Assembly: GCF_001519055.1 (NCBI RefSeq)
Contig: NZ_KQ954287.1
Coordinates: 124,001-188,000, forward strand
DNA length: 64,000 bases
DNA from: Novosphingobium sp. Fuku2-ISO-50
GTDB lineage: Bacteria > Pseudomonadota > Alphaproteobacteria > Sphingomonadales > Sphingomonadaceae
Direction of reading: 5' to 3'
Shown: piece after piece, positions 26,851-35,780 of the stretch
Position numbering within the stretch: the first letter of the stretch is position 1
Layout of the letters: every line of letters starts with the position of its first letter
Program-made: the position numbers and the translations under genes
The notes under the pieces: model-generated
The model's input: only the letters and a program-made list of their open reading frames with translations
What the model was told of the DNA's origin: nothing
Databases searched by the model: none

Positions 26851-27450
26851 TCAATCCTCGACGCCAAGCGCCTTTAGCCCTTCCAGCGACACGAGGCCGA
26901 TTTCCCCACGCGTGCCGTCGATCAGCCCCGCCCGCGCAAAGGCGGCAAGCTGGCGGCTGATGACTTCGCGCGCGGTGCCGATCTCGACAGCGAGCGCCTC
27001 GTGACGGACGTCCACCGTGCCCCGGTCATTGGCCATGCGCAGCAACGCACGGGCAAGCCGCGCCGGAATCCCGGTCAGCGCCACATCCTCGACCAGCCGT
27101 TCCAGATCAGAAAAGCGGTCGGCCATGGCAGCGAACAGCCGGGCGCGAAAAGCCTCGTCCTCGGCCACGCGCGCCTGAAACGCCCCCGGCGGCAGGATTT
27201 CGATAACAAGATCGGTCTCGGCCAGGCCCTCGGCGGTATAGGCCGTGCCATGGACCAGCGCGCTGAACGTCTGAAGGCACACATCGCCCCGGCGCACCCG
27301 GTACAACACGATTTCGCGCCCGTTTGCAGCGGTAAGCGATACCCGCACCGTGCCTTGATGCACCACGACAAAGCCGCCGCACTCCTGCCCCGGTCGAAAC
27401 AGGACTTGCCCCTTGGCCACGGCCATGCGGTTTTCGGCGGCACTGGTCAT
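26851..27450 (-). CDS. Crp/Fnr-family transcriptional regulator
   Basis: A 199-residue regulator. A cyclic-nucleotide-binding-like beta barrel (about 10-105; GQVLFRPGQECGGFVVVHQG) is followed by the dimer helix and a C-terminal winged helix-turn-helix (about 145-190; HEALAVEIGTAREVISRQL). The N-terminal cysteine cluster of oxygen-sensing Fnr is absent. The start is tentative: ATG 27450 is used; an in-frame start further upstream cannot be excluded. Probably regulates the adjacent DUF2892 gene. Confidence 0.85.
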   Translation of the reverse strand: MTSAAENRMAVAKGQVLFRPGQECGGFVVVHQGTVRVSLTAANGREIVLYRVRRGDVCLQTFSALVHGTAYTAEGLAETDLVIEILPPGAFQARVAEDEAFRARLFAAMADRFSDLERLVEDVALTGIPARLARALLRMANDRGTVDVRHEALAVEIGTAREVISRQLAAFARAGLIDGTRGEIGLVSLEGLKALGVED

Positions 27451-27521
27451 AATCGGTGGAACCCTCGGACAAGTGTGCAGCGGCAGGCCGTTTCGAGGGC
27501 TACTATCGCAAATTGCCCGCA

Positions 27522-28040
27522 TCACACAACGTCGTCACGCAGGTCCTTGATCGCTTCCAGCACCGCCTCGGTATCCGAAGGGGTCGCCATCGCGGCGGCC
27601 TGTTTGTCGACGCGGTTGGCAATCCCGGGATTGTCGTGCCGGCTTTCTTCGAGCAATTCGATGATCTTGGCGATTTTCTGATCGTTGGAAATCGACAGCT
27701 CCAGGATGAGTTGCGATCGATGATCGGCAAGCTGGTCCTCGCGCCGCTGGGTGGTGAGAATCAGCGCCGCGATCAGCAGCGCGCCGATCGCGGCCACGGC
27801 CTCAAGCCAGCCGAACGGCGGCGGATCGACAGGCTCGAATCCCAGCCGCGCCATGATCAGATTGATCGCGATCCAGCCGGAAATCGTCAGGCCGAGCAAC
27901 GCCACGAATCCCGGCCAGCCGACAATCGCCGTCAGCCGGTCAACCGCCTGTTGCAGACGACTGGCTTCCTGCTTGTGTCGCGTGCGCATATGCGCCGCGG
28001 TCCGCGCGACATCGATCACGCCTGATGCCTGTCCGGCCAT
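27522..28040 (-). CDS. DUF1003 membrane protein
   Basis: A 172-residue protein with two membrane helices (about 41-60 and 80-98) in the DUF1003 arrangement, including WIAINL and the LTTQRREDQLADHRS segment after helix two. The C-terminal third is charged and cytoplasmic (ELLEESRHDNPGIANRVDK). Function unknown; some DUF1003 proteins were called CorA-like or cyclic-nucleotide-binding, without proof. It is six bases downstream of the next small membrane protein. Confidence 0.82.
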   Translation of the reverse strand: MAGQASGVIDVARTAAHMRTRHKQEASRLQQAVDRLTAIVGWPGFVALLGLTISGWIAINLIMARLGFEPVDPPPFGWLEAVAAIGALLIAALILTTQRREDQLADHRSQLILELSISNDQKIAKIIELLEESRHDNPGIANRVDKQAAAMATPSDTEAVLEAIKDLRDDVV

Positions 28041-28046
28041 CGGCCC

Positions 28047-28193
28047 TTAAGCCGACCGCCCCTGCACCAGCCCGACCACAAACACGATCAGGGCAACGAC
28101 CAGCACGAGATGGATCAGCGCGCCCGCGACATGAAAGACGGAAAAGCCAAGCAGCCAGAGCACCAACAGGACCACGGCAATGGTATAGAGCAT
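28047..28193 (-). CDS. Small lmo0937-family membrane protein
   Basis: A 48-residue protein formed almost entirely of two hydrophobic helices (MLYTIAVVLLVLWLLGF, then a second from about 25 to 42) and ending GLVQGRSA. AAGGGA lies seven bases before the ATG at 28193. Such short proteins are widespread, often stress-related, and of unknown role. Confidence 0.75.
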   Translation of the reverse strand: MLYTIAVVLLVLWLLGFSVFHVAGALIHLVLVVALIVFVVGLVQGRSA

Positions 28194-28274
28194 GGGAAAT
28201 TCCCTTCGGGTATCGGTTGCGTGGCGCCACACGCTGACCTGCGCGTGCTCGCGCCCATCGTGCGGCACCATCGG

Positions 28275-28351
28275 CCTAGTGGATTGTTTTTGACATTTTC
28301 ATCCCGCCATCCGGATAGCACGGTCGCAAATGTCAGAATCGGACCACTAGG
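28275..28351. repeat. 77-bp element with 24-bp imperfect terminal inverted repeats
   Basis: CCTAGTGG (28275-28282) and TGACATTT (28291-28298) are mirrored exactly by AAATGTCA (28328-28335) and CCACTAGG (28344-28351). The arms are both 24 bases long, and 19 of 24 positions match. It lies alone between a small membrane-protein gene and fumC. It resembles a miniature inverted-repeat element; no flanking duplication was clear. Confidence 0.55.
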
Positions 28352-28487
28352 TCGTGGTCGCCCAGGGCCATTCAGCTATCGACGCCCCACCCCCGGTCGG
28401 CGAGGATCGGAATACACGCAGACCATCCGATTTCGCATGGCCTTGCGCGCGTTTGGTATAAAGTCGGCATCGGATCAGGAGATCGTC

Positions 28488-29882
28488 GTGACAAACGCCA
28501 TGCGGACGGAAACCGACAGTCTGGGCGAAGTCGCCGTACCGGCGGCGGCCTATTGGGGCGCGCAAACGCAGCGCAGCGCGATCAATTTCCCCTTTGCCGC
28601 AACCGAACGCATGCCGCCCGACATCATCCACGCCCTCGCCGCGGTCAAGCTCGTCGCGGCACGGATAAACCGCGCGCATGGGCTCGACGGCGAGCTGGCC
28701 GATACGATCGAGGCGGCTGCGCGCGAAGTGATGGCGGGCAAGCTCGATGACCAGTTCCCGCTGGCGATCTGGCAAACCGGATCGGGCACGCAGACCAACA
28801 TGAATGTCAACGAAGTCATCGCAGGGCGCGCCAACGAAATGCTGAGCGGACGGCGCGGCGGCAAGACCCCGGTTCACCCCAACGACCATGTCAACCGGTC
28901 GCAGTCCTCGAACGACAGTTTTCCCACCGCGCTGCATATCGCCGCCGCGCGCGGGGTGATCGAACGGCTCGATCCCGCGCTCGCCGCCATGCACCGGGTG
29001 CTCGTCGAAAAACAGGCGGCATGGGCCGAGATCGTCAAGATCGGCCGCACCCATCTGCAGGATGCGACGCCGCTGACGCTGGGGCAGGAATTTTCCGGCT
29101 ATGCCGCGCAGATCGCCAAGGCGCGCACGCGCATTGGTCATGCGCTGGACGAAGTTCTGGAACTGGCGCAGGGCGGAACCGCCGTGGGCACCGGGCTCAA
29201 TGCACCACCCGGTTTTGCAGCGGACTTCGCGCGTGAGATCGGCGCGCTGACCGGCATCGCCTTTCGCAAGGCCGACAATCCCTTTGCCGCGCTCGCCGGC
29301 AACGACGCACTGGTGGCGCTGTCGGCGGCGTTGGCCACGCTGGCAACGGCGCTGACCAAGATCGCCAATGACATCCGCCTGCTTGCCTCCGGTCCGCGCG
29401 CGGGCATCGGCGAATTGCGCCTGCCCGAAAACGAGCCGGGCAGCTCGATCATGCCGGGCAAAATCAACCCCACCCAATGCGAGATGCTGACCATGGTCAC
29501 CGCACAAGTCATCGGCAATCACGCCGCCGTGACCGTCGGCGGCATGCAGGGCCAGCTGGAGCTGAACGTGTTCAAACCGCTGATCGGCGCCAACGTCCTG
29601 CGCGCGATCGATCTGCTGGCCATCGGGATCGCCGGTTTTACGCAGCGCGCCCTGGCGGGGTTGCAACCCGATCGCCCCCGGATCGCCGAACTGGTCGAAC
29701 GCTCGCTGATGCTGGTGACCGCGCTGGTGCCCGAAATCGGCTACGAAGCAGCCGCAAAAATCGCCGCCCATGCACAGGCAAACGGCCTGACCTTGCGGCA
29801 AGCCGCGCAAGCCACCGGGCTGGTCAGCGAGGAAACCTTCGACCGTATCGTCCGGCCCGAGACGATGATCGGGCCGCTTTAA
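28488..29882 (+). CDS. fumC: Fumarate hydratase, class II
   Basis: Converts fumarate to L-malate in the TCA cycle without an iron-sulfur cluster. The 464-residue protein shows the superfamily signature GSSIMPGKINPTQCE (about residue 320), TGSGTQTNMNVNEV (about 100) and HPNDHVNRSQSSND (about 130). The GTG at 28488 is chosen because AGGAG ends six bases upstream; an ATG at 28500 would remove four residues. Long antisense and upstream frames here are shadows. Confidence 0.96.
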   Translation: MTNAMRTETDSLGEVAVPAAAYWGAQTQRSAINFPFAATERMPPDIIHALAAVKLVAARINRAHGLDGELADTIEAAAREVMAGKLDDQFPLAIWQTGSGTQTNMNVNEVIAGRANEMLSGRRGGKTPVHPNDHVNRSQSSNDSFPTALHIAAARGVIERLDPALAAMHRVLVEKQAAWAEIVKIGRTHLQDATPLTLGQEFSGYAAQIAKARTRIGHALDEVLELAQGGTAVGTGLNAPPGFAADFAREIGALTGIAFRKADNPFAALAGNDALVALSAALATLATALTKIANDIRLLASGPRAGIGELRLPENEPGSSIMPGKINPTQCEMLTMVTAQVIGNHAAVTVGGMQGQLELNVFKPLIGANVLRAIDLLAIGIAGFTQRALAGLQPDRPRIAELVERSLMLVTALVPEIGYEAAAKIAAHAQANGLTLRQAAQATGLVSEETFDRIVRPETMIGPL

Positions 29883-29972
29883 CGCAAAGCCGTCAGCACC
29901 GGCGTCGGATTCTGCGCAGCGACCCGCAAGGTGGTCTTCAATCCGCGTGCATCCCGGGCTATGGGCCGCCAG

Positions 29973-30956
29973 ATGCAACAATCCACCATCGGCGCCGAGA
30001 CCCCAGACGCAACCGGCGATCGCCAGCCCCTGTGCGTGGCGGCGCTCTATCACTTCTGTCGGTTCGACGATTGCGCGGCCTTGCGCGATCCGCTCGAACG
30101 CCTGTGCCGGGACCAGGGCGTGCGCGGGACGCTGTTGCTGGCGTATGAGGGGATCAACGGCACGATCGCCGGGACGGCAGAGGGCATCGCTGCGGTTCTC
30201 GGCCATATCCGGGCCCTGCCGGGCTGCGCAGAACTCGAAGTCAAGTTTTCGACTGCCGCCACCATGCCGTTTCATCGGATGAAAGTGCGGATCAAGCGCG
30301 AAATCGTCACCATGGGCCAGCCCGACATCGATCCGCTGCTCAGCGTGGGCACTTATGTCGCGCCGGAGGACTGGAACGCGCTGATTTCCGATCCCGATAC
30401 GATCGTGATCGACACGCGCAACGATTACGAAGTCGCCGTGGGCAGCTTTGCCGGGGCGATCGATCCGCACACGCGCAGCTTTCGCGAATTTCCCGAATGG
30501 TTTCGCACCCATCGCGCGCAGCTTTTGACCAACAAGCCGAAAGTGGCGATGTTCTGCACCGGCGGCATCCGCTGCGAAAAGTCGACGGCGTTCCTGCGCC
30601 AGGAAGGCGTCGAAGAGGTCTATCACCTCAAAGGCGGCATTCTCAAATACCTGGAGGAAATCCCGGCGGACGAGAGCCTGTGGCAAGGCGAATGCTTCGT
30701 GTTCGATCAGCGGGTCAGCGTCGGCCACGGACTGGTCGAGGGGACGCACGCGCTGTGCCACGCCTGCCGCCGCCCGATCAACGAACAGGACCGCGCCTCC
30801 ACCCTCTACGAACCCGGCGTAAGCTGCCCGGCGTGCCACGCCGAACGCACCGACGAACAACGCGCCGCCTATCGCGAACGCCACCGCCAGGAAGGCCTCG
30901 CCGCCGCCCAGGGCCGCACCCACGTCGGCGACAGACGGGCCCAGGATACCGTGTGA
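29973..30956 (+). CDS. trhO: tRNA uridine(34) hydroxylase / rhodanese-related protein TrhO
   Basis: A 327-residue protein of the YceA family, which hydroxylates uridine 34 in certain tRNAs independently of oxygen activation. An N-terminal domain (about 20-110) precedes a rhodanese domain with the active-site loop [11 protein letters not shown] (two Cys) and the [14 protein letters not shown] strand. The C-terminal extension carries two CxxC pairs (CHAC, CPAC) usual in the family. ATG 29973 is used; ATG 29961 is also in frame. Confidence 0.9.
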   Translation: MQQSTIGAETPDATGDRQPLCVAALYHFCRFDDCAALRDPLERLCRDQGVRGTLLLAYEGINGTIAGTAEGIAAVLGHIRALPGCAELEVKFSTAATMPFHRMKVRIKREIVTMGQPDIDPLLSVGTYVAPEDWNALISDPDTIVIDTRNDYEVAVGSFAGAIDPHTRSFREFPEWFRTHRAQLLTNKPKVAMFCTGGIRCEKSTAFLRQEGVEEVYHLKGGILKYLEEIPADESLWQGECFVFDQRVSVGHGLVEGTHALCHACRRPINEQDRASTLYEPGVSCPACHAERTDEQRAAYRERHRQEGLAAAQGRTHVGDRRAQDTV

Positions 30957-30989
30957 CCGGATACGGCCCAGAAGCGGTCGATCGGGATG

Positions 30990-31259
30990 CTATCGAAAAT
31001 AGGCGAGGCAGAGCAACGCGATGCCACAAGCGGTTAAAAATGCGCCTCTGGTTCGCCATTTGCCGTCAGATGCGGGCAGTGGGTAGGCATGTAGAGTTCG
31101 GCCTTCCTCAAAATAACGTTCCGACGCACCCGCTGCTAATTGCGCTTTGCGAATTGCGACCTTTGCTTCTGCTTCTAAACGTTTTTTGCGCGGGAAGAAC
31201 AGCATCGCCGAGCCGGACACTAAGGTCGGGACGCCGATAAACACTGACATCAGGTCCAC
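30990..31259 (-). CDS. Hypothetical two-helix membrane protein
   Basis: An 89-residue protein not recognised from any family. A first helix (LMSVFIGVPTLVSGSAMLFF), a basic linker (PRKKRLEAEAKVAIRKAQ) and a second C-terminal helix (GAFLTACGIALLCLAYF) can be seen. The GTG at 31259 has AGGAGG ten bases upstream, which supports a real gene. Its DNA is less GC-rich than its neighbours. It lies 247 bases downstream of tRNA-Leu on the same strand. Confidence 0.55.
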   Translation of the reverse strand: MDLMSVFIGVPTLVSGSAMLFFPRKKRLEAEAKVAIRKAQLAAGASERYFEEGRTLHAYPLPASDGKWRTRGAFLTACGIALLCLAYFR

Positions 31260-31506
31260 TGCGTCGTTCCCTCCTGCCTTCAAAATCAGGTGCTAACGGT
31301 GCACCATTTTCGCCGTCATGTGAAGGTCTGCTGCACCTTGGTCAGCCCAGAAAGCTCATCGTCTGCTAACCTCCAAAACTCGCCATTCAATCAGACGGCA
31401 ATTTGTCCACGCCACACAGGCCTCGGTAGCCCAAGCCAACAGACCTGAGCGAAGGCGGGGCCCCCGGAGGGGAAATCTTTGCTTCGGGAGGATTTTGCCA
31501 AGTGAC
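31260..31506. other. 247-base non-coding stretch next to tRNA-Leu
   Basis: No convincing frame is present. The composition is more AT-rich than the surroundings. A GGTGC/GCACC short dyad stands at about 31291-31308. No duplicated tRNA 3' end (attachment site) was found in the window. Confidence 0.3.
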
Positions 31507-31593
31507 TGGTGCGGTCGAGAAGACTCGAACTTCCACGGCCTTTCGGCCACAACGACCTCAACGTTGCGCGTCTACCAATTCCGCCACGACCGC
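31507..31593 (-). tRNA. tRNA-Leu (GAG)
   Basis: Reading the minus strand gives a full 87-base class II tRNA: acceptor arms GCGGTCG/CGACCGC, D-arm with GGTAGACGC, anticodon stem CAACG/CGTTG with loop TTGAGGT (anticodon GAG), a variable stem TGGCC-GAAA-GGCC, a T-arm with GTTCGAGTC, and an encoded CCA end (31507-31509). The long variable arm and discriminator A are those of leucine tRNAs. Confidence 0.96.
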
Positions 31594-31710
31594 ACATCGC
31601 ATACGGGGCAAGGCCGTTGGCCTGAGCACCCGTCGGGGTAGGAGCGGGCCCCTAGCAAAGGGCCCTGCCGGGTGCAACCGTGATTCCGGCTCACACCCGT
31701 TTTTTTGCAC

Positions 31711-32529
31711 TTATTCGGGTTTCCAGCCGATTTCGGCGAACTTGGCGGTCTTGGGCACGTCGGTTACCGCTTCATTGATCGTTTCGCTCTCGCCCGGCTT
31801 GAGCACGTCCTTGGGCGGGACCACATTCCAGGTATAGACCACCTTGTTGCGGGCATCGCGCAGCACGATCAGGATCGGCGGCACTTCGCGCACATCCTTG
31901 CCGACATTGGTGACCGTGCCGCTGGCGCCGAAATATTCGGTGCCGTTGGGCAGCGTGCGGCGGTCCTGCCGCTCGGCGGGGAACGACAGTTCGAGATCGG
32001 GGCGCGTCGCGCCGAATGTCGGCTTGGCGACGGGCAGCCAGTCGGGCAGGCCAAACCAGGCAACCGCACCGATCAACGCGCCGACCACCAGCGCAAACAC
32101 CACCGCCGCCGCCGTCCACAGCTTCAACGGATTGCGGCGCGGGCGAAACGGCGGTTCATGCGCAAACGGCGATCGCGCCTCGGCCCCGTCGTCGACCGTC
32201 GGCGCAGCAGCGGTGCGCGGGGGGACGGGCGGCGGAGGAGAGGTATCGCGCGGCTCGTCCATCGCCGGGACGGGAACCGGGCGCCCGGACGGCGCGGCAC
32301 TCGTCGCAGGCTCCGCAAACGCCTGTGCAACTGGGGCATGTGCAACTGGGACTGGCGCAACCGGTTCGGAACGGGGCTCTTCCACAGCTTCGTCACGCGG
32401 GGCAAGCTCGGGACCGGCCTGATACCAGCTATGCCGACACTTGGCGCAGCGCACCGTGCGCCCTTCCACACCGATCGCGCTGTCGGGAACGACATAGCGC
32501 GTCGAACAGGCGGGACAGGCGATTATCAT
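31711..32529 (-). CDS. MJ0042 zinc-ribbon / DUF3426 membrane protein
   Basis: A 272-residue protein: an N-terminal zinc ribbon (CPAC at 5-8, CAKC near 29), a proline-rich linker (about 45-130), one membrane helix (about 143-165), and a periplasmic or extracytoplasmic DUF3426 beta domain. This family is typical of proteobacterial cell-envelope loci; function unknown. ATG 32529 gives the usual MIIACPACSTRY start. The linker has a 15-bp in-frame duplication (TGTGCAACTGGG at 32324 and 32339). It is divergent from ftsE with 184 bases between. Confidence 0.88.
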   Translation of the reverse strand: MIIACPACSTRYVVPDSAIGVEGRTVRCAKCRHSWYQAGPELAPRDEAVEEPRSEPVAPVPVAHAPVAQAFAEPATSAAPSGRPVPVPAMDEPRDTSPPPPVPPRTAAAPTVDDGAEARSPFAHEPPFRPRRNPLKLWTAAAVVFALVVGALIGAVAWFGLPDWLPVAKPTFGATRPDLELSFPAERQDRRTLPNGTEYFGASGTVTNVGKDVREVPPILIVLRDARNKVVYTWNVVPPKDVLKPGESETINEAVTDVPKTAKFAEIGWKPE

Positions 32530-32713
32530 GGATCGGGTTAAACATGCCCGCGCGCCCGGAAACAATAGCCACAGGCACACAGAATTGCGTCCACGGCCTT
32601 TTTTCCACATGCATTGACGCGTATGACGGCCCAAGGCACCTGACACGTACCGATTTGTGCCTCATCCGTGAATTTTCGTCCCTCCCGTCCAAAGAACCCC
32701 AGACCCCGCGACC

Positions 32714-33469
32714 ATGAGTAAGCCTGATGCCGAAATCGTGCAGTTCGACAACGTCGGGCTACGCTATGGCACCGGCAAGGAAGTGCTGACCGACATTTCC
32801 TTCACGCTCTATCCTGGGCGGTTCTATTTCCTCACCGGCGCATCGGGCGCGGGCAAGACCAGCCTGTTGAAACTGCTCTATCTGGCGCAGCGCCCCTCGC
32901 GCGGGCTGATCCGCATGTTCGGCACCGACGCGATCACCCTGCCGCGCGAACGTTTGCCCGGATTTCGCCGCCGACTGGGCGTCGTGTTTCAGGATTTCCG
33001 ACTGGTGCAGCACTTGTCAGCGTTCGACAATGTCGCGCTGCCGCTGCGCGTTGCAGGCGTCAGCGAGCGCGAAATTGCCAAGCCGGTCGATGAAATGCTC
33101 GACTGGGTGGGCCTCGCCGACCGCCGCCATGCGCGGCCCGCCACGTTGTCCGGCGGAGAACAGCAGCGCGTGGCGATCGCCCGCGCGGTCATCGCCCGGC
33201 CCGACATGCTGGTCGCCGACGAACCGACCGGCAACGTCGATCCGGAAATGGCGCTCAAGCTGTTGCAACTGTTTGAAAGCCTCAACCGGCTGGGCACGAC
33301 CGTCGTGGTCGCAACGCACGATGTTCACCTGATCCGCAAAGTGCCCGAATCGCTGATCATGCGGCTCGACAAGGGGCGCCTGTCCGACCCGACCGGCGCG
33401 CTTCGCTATCCGCCGCGCCGCCCGTCGGGCGAAGCGGGACGGCCGCCGCTGGGGTTTGCCCCGGCATGA
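32714..33469 (+). CDS. ftsE: Cell-division ATP-binding protein FtsE
   Basis: The cytoplasmic ATPase of the FtsEX complex, which couples divisome signals to peptidoglycan hydrolase activation. The 251 residues include Walker A GASGAGKTS (about 42-50), Q-loop FQDFRL, signature LSGGEQQR, Walker B MLVADEPTGNVD and the H-loop THDVH. The start is near FDNVGLRYG as usual. It overlaps ftsX by ATGA, which fixes the pair as an operon. Confidence 0.96.
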   Translation: MSKPDAEIVQFDNVGLRYGTGKEVLTDISFTLYPGRFYFLTGASGAGKTSLLKLLYLAQRPSRGLIRMFGTDAITLPRERLPGFRRRLGVVFQDFRLVQHLSAFDNVALPLRVAGVSEREIAKPVDEMLDWVGLADRRHARPATLSGGEQQRVAIARAVIARPDMLVADEPTGNVDPEMALKLLQLFESLNRLGTTVVVATHDVHLIRKVPESLIMRLDKGRLSDPTGALRYPPRRPSGEAGRPPLGFAPA

Positions 33470-34416
33470 ATGCAGCCGCCCTGTTCGGTTCGTTGCGCCG
33501 CTCGCGCGATGGTGACCCCGCGCTCCTTTCCGACACCCGAACGGCCGATCCCAGACTGGCCGATCCCAGATTGGGCAGCCCGATGCCGTGGGTCATCGCG
33601 ATCGTCATCGCGCTGACGGTGATCGCAGCGGCGAGCGGGCTTGCCCTGCGCAACGCCGCCGCGCGCGCCAGTGCCGATCTCAACGGCGGGGTCACGGTGC
33701 AGATCGTCACGGCGGCCCCTGCCGACCGCAATCATCAGGCCGATGCCGCAGTGGCCATGCTGGAAAAGACGCCCGGCGTGATCGACGCGCGGCATGTCGC
33801 GCAAAGCGAGCTCGATACCCTGCTCGAACCATGGCTGGGCACGCGGCCGGGCGATACGATCGATGACCTGCCGATCCCGGCGCTGATCGATTTGCGCCTC
33901 GCCGGCCCGGCAACGCCCGCGCGCGTTGCCGCCTTGCGCGCGCGGATTGCCGGGGTTGCCCCTTCGGCGCGGGTCGATGCACAGGCGGCCTGGCTGACCC
34001 CGGTGTTTCGCGCGATCGCCACGCTGCAATGGCTGGCGGGCGGGCTGATCGCGCTGCTGGCGCTGGCGACGATCGCCGCCGTGGTGCTTTCGGCGCGCAA
34101 TGCGCTGGTCAACCATCGCGAAACGATCGAAATCGTCCACATGCTGGGCGGCACCGATGCGCAGATCGCCCGCGTGTTTCAACACACGGCGGCGATGGAT
34201 GCCGGGATCGGCGGCGTAATCGGGCTGATCACCGGCACTGTCGCGATCGTGATTCTGGGGCGGCAATTCAGCGCGCTGGGGTCGGGCATGGTCGGCGGTG
34301 CAGCGCTGGGCTGGGTCGATTGGCTGGTGATCGTACTGATCCCGCTCGGCGGCGTGGCGCTTGCCGTGCTGACCGCGCGACTGACTGTCCTTTCCGCCTT
34401 GCGGCGCATGTTGTAG
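33466..34416 (+). CDS. ftsX: Cell-division permease FtsX
   Basis: The membrane partner of FtsE. The 316 residues show one early helix (about 42-63), a periplasmic domain of about 120 residues, and three helices at about 190-215, 240-260 and 285-305, as in FtsX. The cytoplasmic N terminus contains the tandem ADPRL-ADPRL, produced by a 15-bp in-frame duplication at 33544-33573. It is followed directly by a YdcF-type gene. Confidence 0.94.
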   Translation: MNAAALFGSLRRSRDGDPALLSDTRTADPRLADPRLGSPMPWVIAIVIALTVIAAASGLALRNAAARASADLNGGVTVQIVTAAPADRNHQADAAVAMLEKTPGVIDARHVAQSELDTLLEPWLGTRPGDTIDDLPIPALIDLRLAGPATPARVAALRARIAGVAPSARVDAQAAWLTPVFRAIATLQWLAGGLIALLALATIAAVVLSARNALVNHRETIEIVHMLGGTDAQIARVFQHTAAMDAGIGGVIGLITGTVAIVILGRQFSALGSGMVGGAALGWVDWLVIVLIPLGGVALAVLTARLTVLSALRRML

Positions 34417-34426
34417 GGTGCGGCTT

Positions 34427-35023
34427 ATGCCTCGTTTGAAGCCGCCAGGCCTGTTTCGCCGCTTGCTGTCGCTGGTACTGCTGGTCTGGCTGCTCGGCTT
34501 TTTATGGTTCGCGCTGTTCCTGCCGCGTCCGGCGGGCGATACCCATACCGATGGAGTCATCGCGCTGACCGGCGGCACCGGGCGCATCGCGCGCGGGCTC
34601 GATGTCCTGCGCACAGGGCAGGCGCAGCGCATGCTCGTATCCGGGGTCGACAGCGAAGTTGCCCCGGCCCATTTCGCCGCCGGATATGGCGTGGCCCCCG
34701 CGCTTTTGGCCTGTTGCGTGACGCTCGGCTATGAATCGTTCGACACGCGCTCCAACGCGCGCGAGGCGGCGGGCTGGATCGCGCGGCACGATATCCGATC
34801 GGTGCGGCTGGTCACGACCGACTGGCACATGCGGCGCGCCGCGTTCGACCTGAAAGTCGCCGGCCCCAAGCAGCTGGTGATTATCGAGGACGCAGTGCCG
34901 TCGCACCCGTCGATGAAAGTGCTGTTCATCGAATACAACAAGTTCGTCGCCCGGATCGCGGCCTGGCTGGTCAATTGGCCCGAAGCGACGCGACCGCCTG
35001 GGTCGGGACATGGCAAGCACTGA
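34427..35023 (+). CDS. YdcF/DUF218 family membrane-anchored protein
   Basis: A 198-residue protein with one N-terminal helix (about 13-30) and a DUF218 domain with a conserved acidic start (DGVIALTGGTGRIARGLDVL), the ESFDTRSNAREAAGW helix, and VTTDWHMRRAAFDL. Relatives include ElyC/SanA, linked to envelope polysaccharide metabolism; the reaction is unknown. ATG 34427 is used, a GTG at 34418 is possible. It overlaps plsC by 14 bases. Confidence 0.85.
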   Translation: MPRLKPPGLFRRLLSLVLLVWLLGFLWFALFLPRPAGDTHTDGVIALTGGTGRIARGLDVLRTGQAQRMLVSGVDSEVAPAHFAAGYGVAPALLACCVTLGYESFDTRSNAREAAGWIARHDIRSVRLVTTDWHMRRAAFDLKVAGPKQLVIIEDAVPSHPSMKVLFIEYNKFVARIAAWLVNWPEATRPPGSGHGKH

Positions 35024-35753
35024 AACGACCGTGTCCGATCGCCCCCCGACTTCGAGCCCCCCGACTTCGAGCGAAGTGCTGCGCAGCCTCGCCTTCTATG
35101 CCGTATTCTATTGCGGCAGCGTGGTGCTGGTATCGCTGAACATGCTGACCCTGCTGCTGCCGCCGGGCGCCTTGCTCATCATGGTCAGGGTGTGGTGCCG
35201 CTGGCATCGCTGGTGCTGTCGCCATTTGCTCGGCATTCGCGTCGTCGTCGAAGGGCGCATGCCCGATCATCCGGTGCTGGTGGCGATGCGCCACGAATCC
35301 TTCTTCGAAGCGATCGACTTGCCCAACCTGCTCAGGAATCCGATGATTTTTGCCAAGCAGGAATTGCTGTCGATCCCGCTATGGGGCCGACTGGGGCGGC
35401 GGTACGGGCTGATCGCGGTCGATCGCGATGCCGGTGCGCGCGCGTTGCGCTCGATGATCCGCGCAATGCGTGCCAACGGCGCCGCTGCCGAGCGCCCGCT
35501 GGTGATTTTCCCCGAAGGCACTCGCGTCCCCCATGGCGAGGTATGGCCGTTGCAAGCCGGGTTTGCCGGGCTTTACAAGATGGCCGGGCTGCCGATCGTG
35601 CCGATCGCGGTCGACAGCGGCCCGCTCTATCACCGCCGCTGGAAACGCGCCGGCGTGATCCGCTATCGCATCGGCACAGAGCTTCCCCCCGGCCTGCCGC
35701 GCGCGACAATCGAAACGGCCGTGCAAGAGGCGATCAACGTGCTGAACGCCTGA
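35010..35753 (+). CDS. plsC: 1-acyl-sn-glycerol-3-phosphate acyltransferase PlsC
   Basis: Acylates lysophosphatidic acid to phosphatidic acid in phospholipid synthesis at the inner membrane. The 247 residues include an N-terminal membrane helix (about 33-55), the HxxxxD-like motif as HESFFEAID, and the PxxPxFPEGTR-type motif as VIFPEGTR. The first Asp-containing box is HESFFEAID, so the acid position is retained. The N terminus contains a 15-bp duplication (PPTSSPPTSS). Its stop codon is inside an 8-bp triple repeat. Confidence 0.92.
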   Translation: MASTETTVSDRPPTSSPPTSSEVLRSLAFYAVFYCGSVVLVSLNMLTLLLPPGALLIMVRVWCRWHRWCCRHLLGIRVVVEGRMPDHPVLVAMRHESFFEAIDLPNLLRNPMIFAKQELLSIPLWGRLGRRYGLIAVDRDAGARALRSMIRAMRANGAAAERPLVIFPEGTRVPHGEVWPLQAGFAGLYKMAGLPIVPIAVDSGPLYHRRWKRAGVIRYRIGTELPPGLPRATIETAVQEAINVLNA

Positions 35754-35765
35754 ACGGCTGAACGG
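35742..35765. repeat. Three 8-bp tandem repeats over the plsC stop codon
   Basis: CTGAACGC-CTGAACGG-CTGAACGG. The TGA at 35751-35753 ends plsC; the TGAs at 35743 and 35759 fall in the other two frames because the unit is 8 bases. It merges into the following terminator hairpin. Confidence 0.75.
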
Positions 35766-35780
35766 GGCTATTTCGCCCCG
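35763..35780. terminator. Bidirectional hairpin between plsC and tyrosine-pathway dehydrogenase
   Basis: CGGGGC, loop TATTTC, GCCCCG: a perfect 6-bp stem between two convergent genes. The stop codon of the minus-strand gene lies in the loop. Confidence 0.45.

Noticed and set aside
28347..30923. An 858-codon minus-strand frame opposite fumC and trhO
   Set aside because: It spans two genuine plus-strand genes with catalytic motifs; typical long antisense frame of high-GC DNA.
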